From contig JALGQZ010000009.1 of assembly GCA_023105745.1 (NCBI GenBank), forward strand, positions 49,139,467 through 49,203,466: 64,000 nt of DNA. Reading direction: 5' to 3'. Below the pieces are notes generated by a model. The model worked only from the letters and a program-made list of their open reading frames with translations, did not search any database and was not told the DNA's origin. Positions 35,571 through 46,130 of the stretch are shown in pieces; within the stretch, counting starts at the first letter, position 1; every line of letters starts with the position of its first letter. Position numbers and translations under genes: made by a program. This DNA is from Austropuccinia psidii. Lineage: Eukaryota; Basidiomycota; Pucciniomycetes; Pucciniales; Sphaerophragmiaceae.

Positions 35571-36910
35571 CAGTTGAGCATAGCACTCCAGCCAAGAATA
35601 CTAGATCTCAAAGAAATCCAGATGTTCTCACTCCTACAGAAAGGGTTCCTATTGACCGCACACCATCAGTTCATAAACTGAGTGCAAATTTGGACAGAGG
35701 ACCAACAATGGAAGGCGCAGCACCCTCCAGAAGAGGGGGAATGAAATCAAGAGGATCAAGAGCTTTCTCTGGCCTCTTGGGTGGCTACCCTGGCATGTCT
35801 GAAGGTGCAAGAGAAATATTAGGGGAAGCTGGAGATGAAGAGGGGGAGGATTCTGAAGAAACTGAAGTGGAAACTGCCTTGGCAGGTGTCCCTGAGGCTT
35901 CTTAAGCTGCAAATATAGCCCATTCTAATCAACCTCTTGTCTCTCAAGCTGAACCAAATTTCCTCAAGATGATGGAGAAGATGACTCAATTCATGGGGAA
36001 GCTCACTCAAGCAGTTGCTCCCAGGGACAATTCCAAAGCCCCTGCATTAAAGACTCCATAAATGAAGGCACCTGATTCTTTTGATGGTACTCAAGCTTAT
36101 AAATTGAGAGGATTTATCCAATCCTTTCAATTGATTTTCCATAATGATCCAGCAAATTTCTTCTCTGACAGGAAGGAAGTTCTCTACTAAACTTCTTTTC
36201 TCACTGGTAGAGCTGGCTAATGGATTGAACCCTACCTCTCCAATATTTTCAATGAAGATCCTTCCTACCTCCTCAATAATTGGAAGTTCTTTGAAGCTCA
36301 ATTATTCACTCTGTTTGGTGATCCCAATGAGGTCAGGAAAGCTGAACAAGAGTTGGAAAATTTGAGGATGAAGGAAAGTGGTCATGTATCCTTGTACATT
36401 GCTGATTTCAGAAGCTTAATGTCAATAATTGGAGATTGGGGAGAAAGAGCTTATATTAATGTTTATAGAAGAGGATTGGCATCAAGACTATTGGACCAGT
36501 TGGCTTCCTACCCTGGTAATTTTGATACTCTTAAAGAACTCATGGACATTAGCCTGGAATTAAATACCAGATACCATGAGAGACAGAAAGAGAAGGGTAG
36601 TCATCAAGAAAAGAAGCCCCCTGTTACTGGGTCCAATTCTTCAAGGCCTCCTCAAGACTCATCTTCCAAAAGGCCTCACCACAAGAAGAACAAGAAGGGC
36701 AAGCAATTTCAAGCTTCAAAGGACAAGCCCCATTCTGCTCTGCTTAATAAGGAAAATAAATTCATTGGTTCTGAAAAGGAGAGGAGGATCAAAGAAGGGT
36801 TATGTACTTATTGTGGTGGAAAGCAACCAATCAAAAAATGCTTCAAGAGACCTCAAAACAAGCCTGGGTCCTCAAGAGGCTTCCCTAGCAAGCAAGGAAA
36901 AGCCTGAGTG
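35571..36910 (+). pseudogene. gag of retrotransposon C
   Basis: The pieces read: N-terminal Pro/Arg-rich start near 35571, acidic GEAGDEEGEDSEETEVETAL (about 35830), and a capsid region with stops. The open frame 36353-36907 follows, with ESGHVSLYIADFRSLM, basic KKNKKGKQ, and a zinc knuckle variant CTYCGGKQPIKKC, in which Gln replaces the His ligand. Stops near 35906, 36062 and 36190 break it. Confidence 0.82.
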
Positions 36911-36921
36911 GGAATCCTTAT

Positions 36922-39900
36922 GTGTTCAATGGTTCTCACCTATTTCCTTCAAGAGCACAATTGTGCAATCTCAATACTAGTTTCAAGAAATTTTTGAAGT
37001 TTCTTATTTTTTATAGTATTATCATTGATTCTGGTGCTAAAAACTATTATATTGCAGAGAATTTTGTTCTAAAGTACTTATTGACTATTTCAGAGCTCCC
37101 TGAAAAGATTCCTCTTTTCATTGTGGATTCAAATGAATCCCCTTCCTTGTTCATCACCCATTATACCAAGTGGGTAGTTGACTTGCCTTCTTTCCCAAGA
37201 TTTTAATGGGACTTTTTTATCATGGATTAACCCAAAGGAGAATACCTGATACTGGGCTATGATTTCCTCTACTATTTCAATCCTATTATTGATTGTAAAA
37301 ATGGACTGATCACCCATGATTCTAGTCATAAGGATTCTAGTGGTATTAAATCTTCTGCTAGTAACGCATTGGCCACTTCTGTCAAAAGTTTTGCTCTGGT
37401 TGGTGAACTTAAGACACATTCCCTTCCATCATGCCATCTCAGTCATTACTTGAGTCAAGAGATGAGGTCTTCAAAGAGATAAAAGATGTTGGAGAAGATG
37501 TTGTTATATGTTCACTTCATCTCTTTCAAGGGGATATGGACCTTCCTCCTTTATCTTTTCATGCCTCCCTGGAGGAGCAGTGGGATGAGGAGGAAGAGCC
37601 AGAAGAAATTGAAACTGTGTTGAAGGTAGTCCCTCCTGCTTATAAACAATATTTGGATGTATTCTCCAAGGTGAAAGCAGAGAAACTTCTTCCACACCAT
37701 GCCTGTGATCACCATATTGAATTGGAGGGTCTTTTACCTCCAGTTGGTGTTGTCTACTAATTATCAAATCAAGAGTCAGAAAAACTTTGGGCCTACATTT
37801 CAGAGAATGTAGTGAAAGGTTTAATAAGACTTAGCTCCTCTTCAATAGGAGAACCTGTCCTTTTTGTCAAGAAAAAGGATGGAGGTCTTTTTTTGTGTGT
37901 TGACTACCCCAAACTCAATGCTGTCACTAGGAAGAACAGGTATCCTGTTCCTCCTATGAACCAGCTTCTTACTGTACTCAAGGGTTCCACTATCTTCTCA
38001 AAGATAGATCTGTGTGGTGCCTATAATCTCCTGAGAATCAAAGGGGGGTGAGCATTTAACTGCCTTTAGAACCAAATATGGTCGTTATGCCATTTGGCCT
38101 TACCAATGCTCCTGCTTCTCTCCAGAATATTGTGAATGATATAGTTGCATATTTCTTGGATATTTTGTTGTAGTTTACTTTGATGATATTATGGTCTTTT
38201 CCAGCTCTGAGGAGGAACATGTCAAACATGTGGCCTCTGTCCTCCAAAGACTGAGGGACAATAATCTGTTTTCCAAAGCCTCAAAGTGTGTATTCCATGT
38301 CTCAAGTGTGTAATACTTGGGCTATGTTGTTTCAAGTGATGGCCTCAAGATGGATTCTTCAAACGTTCAGCAAATCCTCAATTGGCCTCAGCCCAAGAAC
38401 ATCAAAGCTCTTCAATATTTTCTTGGCTTTGCCAATTTCTACCATTGTTTCATTAGAAATTACTCCAAAAAAATCACTGCTTTCACTTCCCTTCTTAAAA
38501 GCGACTCTCCTTTTATCTTCAATGAGGAAGCTCTTAGTCAGTTTCAAATACTCAAAGAATCATACACCACTGCTCCTATCCTTCTCTACCAACTATTGTA
38601 GAGACTGATGCTTCTAATTATGCTTTGGGTTCCATACTGAGTCAGGAAAGCATCCCATTGCATTTGATAGTCGCAAGCTGCTCCCAGCTGAGCTGAACTA
38701 TCAAATTCATGACAAGGAGCTCCTTGGCATAGTTTGGGCTTTCAAGTGCTGGAGAGATTTTCTTCTTTCTCTTTCCAATACTTTTGAGGTCTTGACAGAC
38801 CACTCTTCTCTTCAGTATTTTATGTCTTCCAAAGTTCTTACTCATTGTCAAGCCCATTGGGCTGAATTTCTCTCTGAGTTTAATTTCACTATCACTTACC
38901 ACCCAGGAAGGCTGGCCACTTTACCAGATGTGTTGTCATGTCGGGACAACATGTACCCAGAGATGGGGGTGGACTTCATCAGCAAGAATACTCAAAATTT
39001 TCATCAAGTAATCAAGCAAGATGGAATTCAAGAGTCAAGATTCTTCTCAATCAAAGTGGAAATATTCTCAGATTTAGTTGACAAGATTCAAAAAGAAGTA
39101 TGGCAAAACAAAGACTATAAAGAAATACTCAAGCAACTAGCAAGAGGTGAATCAGCTTCAGATTATTCTCTTGAACTTCAAGCCAGCTTATTTTTATTAA
39201 AAGATAGAGTGGTAATCCCAAGAAATGAAGAAATCCAACTATATATTCTTCAAAAGCTTCATTACTCACCATTGGCTGTCCATCCTGGCCAGGAGAAGAC
39301 CCTCAAGCTCATCAAGAGGGATTTTCATTGGGCTGGCATGAGTAAATTCATTAAGGACTATGTGTCCTCATGTCAGAAATGTTCAAGAAACAAGAACATT
39401 AATCATAAGAAGTTTGGATTACTCAAGCCTCTTCAAATTCTATCTGGTCCTTGTAATTCTTTATCAATGGACTTCATCACTCAATTGCCACTGTCCAATA
39501 ACTTTGATTCAATTTTAGTAGTTGTGGACAGGTTCTCTAAAATGGAAATCTTCATTCCAGCTTATGGAACAATCACTTCCCTTGAATTAGCTCAAATCTT
39601 TATCAGCAATTTCTTTTCCAAACATGAACTTCCAGTCATTAATTTCAGTGATAGAGGATCTTTATTTGTTTCATCATTATGGACTAATTTATGCCAGCAG
39701 CTCAAGATATCAAGAGATCTTTCAAATTCTTTTCATCCTGAAACAGATGGACAGACAGAGAGGGTAAATCATATTTTAGAACAGTATCTTTGGATTTATG
39801 TCAGTTACCATCAAGATGACTGGCACACCTGGCTCCCTCTGGCTGAATTTTCCTACAATAATGCAGAACATTCATAAACAAAACAATAAGCTTTTTTCAC

Positions 39901-40535
39901 CATTTATGGAAGAACTCCCAGCTTTGACTCAATCCATATTTCTCAAGACTCACCTACTGGAAATTTATCAACAAAACTTCAATCATTACAGCAAGTTGTC
40001 AAAGAATAATTAGAGTTAGCAATAAGGAGATTCAAGAAGTATGCAGATAGAAATAGGTCAATTCCACCTGTTTCCCAACCTGGGGATAAGGTATGGCTAG
40101 CTTCCAAGAGCATCAAGACTACAAGACCCACCAAGAAACTTTCAGAGAGATGGCTAGGGCCTTTTGAAGCTCTTAAGAAGATTGGAAGACATGCATATCA
40201 CCTCAAGTTTCCTCAACAATGGAAGTCAGTTCACCCTTTATTCCATGTGTCCTTATCAGAACCAGTCAAGCAGTCCAGAATTCCAAATTGTAATCAATTG
40301 CCACCACAACCAGCTCTAGTGGAGGAGAAAGAAGAATGGGAAGTGTCTCAGGTTATGGACTCCAAACTCAAAAGAGGTAAATTATGGTATCTTTTATAGT
40401 GAAAAGGATTCAGTGAAGACCGAGAAAGAACAACTTGGGAGCCAGATTCCAACCTTACCAACTTGCCAGACCTTGTCAAGGATTTCCATCCATTGTATCC
40501 AGACAAGCCTGGTCCAAATACCTCAAGAGTTTGAT
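36922..40535 (+). pseudogene. pol of retrotransposon C (protease, RT, RNase H, integrase, chromodomain), broken
   Basis: Protease: IIIDSGAKNYYI near 37025. RT: FVKKKDGGLFLCVDYPKLNA (37860), [13 protein letters not shown] (38000), and [11 protein letters not shown] (38175), where YFDD replaces YLDD. RNase [15 protein letters not shown] and TDHSSLQYF (38790). The integrase frame 38792-39877 is long, with HPGQEKTLKLIKRDFHW...SSCQKC, MDFITQLP, FSDRGSLF and HPETDGQTERVN. The chromodomain is near 40330-40530 (EEWEVSQVMDSKLKRGK...TWEPDSNL). Frameshifts lie at about 38050, 38600 and 39880, with a stop at 40400. Confidence 0.88.
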
Positions 40536-40537
40536 TT

Positions 40538-40990
40538 TATGGTGCTTGGTGGGGAGAAAAGGTAATGAAAGTAAGTTCCTCTCCTGGCATGCACTTTTAA
40601 GGGGGTATTCTACCCAAATGTTGTTGTAAGAATCATCTTTGCCACTTTGTGAGCACTTTTAAATTCCTTGGACATATTCAGAAGGCCTTGCAGCATCAAT
40701 ACCCTCAAATTTGGACCTTTCATCAAGATATGGCCAAATTCCTTCTTTCTTTTTTATCTTTTATTTTTTACTATTTTCCGACTTATACCAATCAGAGTTA
40801 TTCAAGACATTCATTACTTAAAGGTCAATTATGGAAAATTTATCTGTTTATGGTGCTTTGTGGGGAGTGGAAGTTCTGAAAGTAAGTTCCATCCCCTGTT
40901 ATGCATCCCTGAGGGTTCTGATTCTTGTAAAACATCTCCTTGGCCACTCTTTGAGCATCAAATGCTTGGTTTTTATCTCTCAGACAATTC
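40538..40990 (+). repeat. Two copies of the post-chromodomain ~120-bp block (element C)
   Basis: Copies at about 40538-40680 and 40855-40990 share ATGGTGCTT-GTGGGGAG, GAAAGTAAGTTCC, CCTG-ATGCA and a GCCACT.TTTGAGCA tail. They are offset by about 317 bp. Equivalent pairs occur in A and B. Confidence 0.65.
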
Positions 40991-41045
40991 TTTGCCAAAA
41001 TCAAGCAACTCATCACAAGAAGGACAACCCCAGGAATTTCTCTAT

Positions 41046-41053
41046 TTATTTTT
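41046..41053 (+). repeat. TSD of the MULE (TTATTTTT)
   Basis: The 8-bp TTATTTTT is repeated at 55156-55163. The length suits a Mutator-like element, though low complexity makes this match weaker than the 140-bp TIR. Confidence 0.8.
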
Positions 41054-41193
41054 GGGGAGTGATATTTCCACGCCTTAACCTAAAACTTACGCCTACGCCT
41101 ACGCATAAAATTGTGGTTTCAGATACGCCTTCACGCCTTTCATGGATGTAGTTTGCTAAATCCACTCATCCAAGTGATTACTAAATCCACGCC
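41054..41193 (+). repeat. Left 140-bp TIR of the MULE
   Basis: Starts GGGGAGTGATATTTCCACGC and ends CTAAATCCACGCC. It contains several ACGCC words (for example TACGCCTACGCC near 41088-41103) that may be transposase-binding sites. Confidence 0.93.
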
Positions 41194-41381
41194 CCATTTT
41201 ATTCAATCCAAAAGAAATATAATTTCACAGTTACCCACTTTCAATTTTGATGTTCATATGAGTCTCTAAGAAAAGTTTTGATAGCTCAGCATATGTCAAA
41301 GTACTTGCTAAAGTTGTTCTTACATAAAAAAATAACCACCATAAGGACAGGAAAATAAAATACAATCAGTTATTTGAATGA

Positions 41382-43897
41382 TTAAAAATGTACACACGTT
41401 GCCAAAGTACGCTTCCTCTGTTGTACCTGTAATTCATAAATATAAAATAAGTTTTTCTAAATTTTTCATTAAATAAAACTTCTTATGAATTAACATACCC
41501 TTTGCATGTTTATTTCCACTGTATCAGGTGATATAAAATGGTATGCCATTACATTTTTCCTTTGTCCAATACGATGTAGATGATCAATAGCTTGATCTTC
41601 AGCAGCTGGATTCCAATGAGGCTCCTAGACATATATTAGATATATAGATTATATCAAAATATTGCCTCATGGTCATATAATCATAATTCATACCATTATA
41701 AATACCACGTCTGCAGAAGTTATATTCAGGCCAACCCCTGCAGCCCCTATTGAAGCCACAAGTACTTCTACATTGCTGTTTTCCTTGAATTTCTTAAGTT
41801 CTGCTTCCTGTGTAGCTTGGCCTATTGTTCCATCAACACGTGTAAAAATGATCTTATTGTTTTCTAAGACAATTCCAATCCTACCAGTTTATCACAAATA
41901 ATTTTCAATCAAAAGCTTCGTAATTATCAAAGGAGAGGTACAAAGCAGAATTTCAATAGATAAAATAAGGGAAATAACCAAGCTTACAAATCAAGAAATG
42001 TTGTAAACTGTGAAAAAATTACTGATTTTGGGGTTGAATTTTTAATGTTTCGGCGTGATAAAAGAATTTTCAGGAGCCTCTGAATTTTAGTGCTTTGTAG
42101 ACATGTTTTGACATCAACATGTTCTGTTATGGTACTATTAAAAAACCCCCCTTCTATCTTTGTCCCATATGGTGAGATCATACCTTCAATGTCATATATA
42201 CTTTCACTAAGCAAGTGATGATTGCAACAAAGGCAAAGCTTGTTTATATACTTGAAGAACATTTCTGGGCCTTGATTAGATGATGATATGAACTCTTTGT
42301 AAATATCATTATATCTATCTAACGTCCAATCTGAGAGAGGTTCATGGATATAATCATGATTAATTTCAGGTAGATCATTTAAAATGCGGTCCTTGTTTCT
42401 TTGTAGACAAAGATGCCTCAGGCATAACTGAAGGGGGCTATAATTTCCTTTTTTGAGCTCTTCCAATATATTTGGTACCCAATTCTCTTGTTTTTCACTT
42501 TGAGGTGCTGTAATGAAGGTGATTAGGCTCATTAAGTCATTTATACTGTTTTGAATAGGGGTTCCTGTCAGGCAAATGCGTCTGGATGTTTGTATTGCCC
42601 CAATTGCTTTGAAGAAAGTTGACTCCTGACTTCTTATCTGACTAGGCATGTCAATTTAATTTATATATCATTCATCAGAATTCCACAATTTATAAATAAT
42701 ACTTTGAAAAACTCACTGGGCCTCATCTAAGACAACTCGGTACCATTCACTATGGTAAATCCAAGAGTTTTCTATATTATTGGGCTTACCAAACTCATGA
42801 GCTAACAAATGATAGCTGGATATTACAATATCAGCTTCGGACCATTTTTTCAGTCCAATCTCCTTTCTTTTCTTCCCATGATAGGTGACAATCTTTAGTC
42901 GGGATATGTCTGTATGTAATTTTAATTCATCTTCCCAATTCTTTATCAAACGAGGTAAGCATATTATGAGTGTGGAGTGTTTTTGTTTTTTATTAATAAA
43001 GTGAATGGATGGTGGAATATCTCTTTTGGAATCTTCAAGAGTCATACATATGAGTGATATGCACTGAATTGATTTCCCTAGTCCCATGTCATCCGCAAGC
43101 AGACAGCCCAAGGGAGTATGGCTGAAGGTGTCTTCGAGGTTATTTACTTGCTTCTTTGTGATTCTATGTATAAAATTTAATCTTGTAGATGAGGATGATG
43201 GTTTACTTAACCACAGAGAATTTGCCGATTTTCCATTTGGGGCTTCTCTATCTAGGAGAAATTCTAATCCTTGCTTTTGATGAGGCTTGAGTGATGATTT
43301 TAGGAATGGTATTACGGATTCGATTTGTGGAAGGTCATTCCCACTTGGAATCTTTAGGAGCTGTGAGTGCAGCTCAGGTGACAACAATACGTTCTGAGAA
43401 GAGATAACAGGCTGGGGCTCCAGGTGTGAGATAAGTGAACACCCACAATGTTCAGAGCTGTTGTATGTGGCTGGTTGGTGAATTAATATTGAATTCTGTC
43501 TAATGAGGTCAAATATATCAATGCTTGCTGAGGAAAACGAAAAAGTAAACATTACTATTGGAATAGTGATGTTTATCTTGTTGTAAAGGTTAAACTTGAG
43601 AAAACTTTCAATGAATACTTTCTGGTTGGGGTTTTTCTCTAGATTGGTGTGCCACATGCCAGAAGGACCACAGGATATAAAGAAATTGGGGTCACCCAAT
43701 AATGGTACAAGTGCAGAGGTGACATCCAGAGGAAGGCTACCCAAAGCTTCTCTTTGATGTCGTGTATACAAGAATAAATTTTGACTTGTATGACATAAGA
43801 AAATCCAATCATCTTGAGGAAAAGGTTTCTGAATGGGATTAGTGAGGCATACATGGGTTTTCAATATCCCAAGGCAATATGGCTTGGAAGAATCCAT
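41382..43897 (-). CDS. SNF2/SWI2-family ATPase carried by the MULE
   Basis: Five exons (43897-42717, 42641-41988, 41880-41694, 41624-41499, 41426-41382), all GT-AG, sum to 2,193 nt, or 730 residues, with no stop. The model is supported by motifs completed across junctions: LKPHQKQGLEFLL (203-215), DDMGLGKS (269-276, Walker A), DEAH (391-394, His made by the first splice), and LTGTPIQNS (418-426). They continue with SVIFSQF (motif IV), VASIGAAGVGLNITSADVV (motif V) and HRIGQR (about 691-696, motif VI). Such proteins use ATP to translocate on DNA and remodel chromatin. The best family guess is the Rad5/Rad16/HLTF group, but there is no RING finger. It lies 450 bp downstream of, and co-directional with, the TET/JBP-like gene, a pairing that recalls JBP2, where both activities sit in one protein. 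The last five residues come within about 190 bp of the TIR. Confidence 0.9.
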
Positions 43898-44345
43898 ATT
43901 TCGAAAAAAGATTCAGTTTGATCTTGACAGGAATGAATGGTAAATGCAATGAACTGGAGAGCAAGAATATATACTAAAGTAATTTTGATACTAATCAGGC
44001 CGGCTTGTGGTTTGCAGTTACTATTTGTATTATAAATAGAAACACGTTCAATAAAAGATTGTTTGAAAAAAACAGCTCAATTTAGAGAGGCAAGGAAATT
44101 CATTCTTCGATATGTCAATATAATTGTATCAAGCTCTGAATGAGAAAAATCTTTCTATTCGAAGTCCTGACTTCGAACAGAATACATGAAGCAAATTCCT
44201 AAGGATACTTAAGGACATATATTTCAAGAAAGTCATCTACGGAAAATATGTACTCAAGTTTGCATCAACCATCCCATTTCATGCATAAGTATCCCAGTCT
44301 AAGGTTGAAAAGCTACATCAAAAGAAAGGGAAAATTACAAGAAAT
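43898..44345. other. Intergenic space between the dioxygenase and SNF2 genes
   Basis: 448 bp, AT-rich, expected to hold the terminator of the upstream gene and the promoter of SNF2. Nothing else seen. Confidence 0.4.
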
Positions 44346-45757
44346 TTATATATTTGAAAGCTTCATTTTTTTCTGTTTATGTCTTTGCTTTTCATTCTGA
44401 ATCCTTTCTTGACGTCCATATGTCTTCTCTTCTTGGGTTATTGGATCCATACATATAAGGCTTTTAGCTCTTGAATATAGCTTGGAGTTGATTTGGAAAG
44501 AACAGCCAAAGTGAGTTATGGTGGGAAGTTCATCAAAAATAGGAGGTGGCTGAGTGGTCTGGTGAAAAGTGGTTGAAGTTTTCCAGAGAAGCTCAATAAT
44601 ACCTTGTTTGCAAGAAAAATCCAAAAGTGTGGAGTATTCAGGAAATGAGAGGCCATAGCCACAGGAGTGGATGGGAGATGGAATTGGTTTTATGGCTGAT
44701 TTGTCAAAGAATGTGAACAAACCATAAGTCCAAGTATTCTTGTCCTTTTCATCTCTATGAACACGATTATGAAAACCATTTGTTGTTATGATTACATTGG
44801 AGAAAGATCGTAACTTTTGGTGGAACATTGGATTCCATTCACCTTCATGCCATTCAGGTAGCTGGGCTTCTTGCATTATTTCATTATTCTCACGGGCAGC
44901 AGACATAGAAAGATGCTTGATGCGGGAGGAAACAAAATTTTCAAACTGAGAAAGGGTCATCCATTCTTCATTATCTGCATCTAATACTTCTGTATTCATT
45001 GTGGTCTTCCTGGCATAAACACCTAGTAAAAGGAGAATAATATTAACAAAAAAACTTGAATATAATTTTCTAAAGACTCACCTAAGGATTTACCACTCTC
45101 ACTTCCACAGCGAAATCCAACGCCTTTCATATGACCATCAATAATATCACTATTGGATTTAATATGAGGACGATTTTGGGCTAATTTATAAAGTGATATT
45201 ATTAATTGATTTAATGAAGTAAAAGTTGGAGAAGGAATGTGAAATGGATGCAAGTGATAAATGAAGAGGGGCTCGTGATTTTTTGAATTGAAAACAATTG
45301 AAGGATTTGGTGTTTCATTTATGGAAGGTAATAAAAGCTTATTTATTCTATTTGGCTTGGGCTTAACTGGAACTGTACTGAATTCGCCTCTGCTTCTTGA
45401 TGCATGGTCCAAAATTTGGGTGAGTAATTTTTGTGAAATTTGAAATCTTCTATGTGAATGATTAGTTTTCTTTTTGGAAGATGAGTCATTTTTGGATAAG
45501 GGGTAATCATTTACAACTGGTGAAATAGTCCTTCCCATGAAATGATCCTCAGAATGCAAAAATGACTCATCCTTTCCATTTGTGTTTTGTAAGCTTGAGT
45601 TTTGAAGGGTTTTTGGATGCATTGAGCCACTAATTGATGAAGAAAAATCATTTACAACTGGTGAAATAGTCCTTCCCATGAAATGTTTTTCTTCATCATT
45701 AAGTGACTCCATACATTTTGGGAGCTCGATGAGTTGAGATGGTGACTGTTGATTCAT
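44346..45757 (-). CDS. TET/JBP-like 2OG-Fe(II) dioxygenase carried by the MULE
   Basis: Two exons (45757-45082 and 45022-44346, intron 60 bp with GTGAGT donor and CTAG acceptor) give 450 residues. The first ~90 residues are low-complexity, with the phrase HFMGRTISPVVND repeated twice. From about residue 125 the protein is folded. The C-terminal domain has FHNRVHRDEKDKNTWTYGLF, where H314-x-D316 is the likely iron facial pair, then GYGLSFPEY...LDF, LLWKTSTTFHQTT with H379 as the distal iron ligand, and FGCSFQINSKL. This order matches the fungal Tet-like 2OG-Fe(II) oxygenase family, known in basidiomycetes as expanded and transposon-linked. Where relatives usually have Arg before the G-x-S-x-Q motif (2OG binding), this one has His396. 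The predicted reaction is oxidation of a DNA base such as 5-methylcytosine or thymine. Family assignment is by motif recall. Confidence 0.78.
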
Positions 45758-46130
45758 GATCGGTGAAAAAGCAAGAAGCGACAGGTGAGGCTTTCCCCTA
45801 GAATGATTTTTATTTAAAAAAAATTAAAATAAGTAAATAAAAATAATGGTTGCTTAAATTTTATTAAAAAAAAAAGAATAAGTTTTTTTTTTTAAAAATA
45901 ATTGTTGTAATGAAATTGAAAAAAAAAATTAGTGAATATAAAGTGACATTTTTTCTTTTAAAAAAATCAGAGTTTACAATTGAATTAATGCAAAAACAAC
46001 CAAAAAAATAAAATTCAAAAAATGAAAATCAGAAATATTTATTTTGAAAAAAATCATTGTTGCTGTGGCTTAAATTATTGAAATCAAATATTAAAAAAAT
46101 TTCTTTATTTTTTTTTTAAAAAATTTTTGA
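45758..46130. other. AT-rich upstream region of the dioxygenase gene
   Basis: Probable promoter region, then A- and T-rich runs leading into the hairpin array. No gene. Confidence 0.4.

Noticed and set aside
43897..44346. Single fused dioxygenase-SNF2 protein
   Set aside because: The dioxygenase frame ends in a clear stop (44346-44348) and SNF2 has its own ATG; no convincing splice path bypasses the stop.
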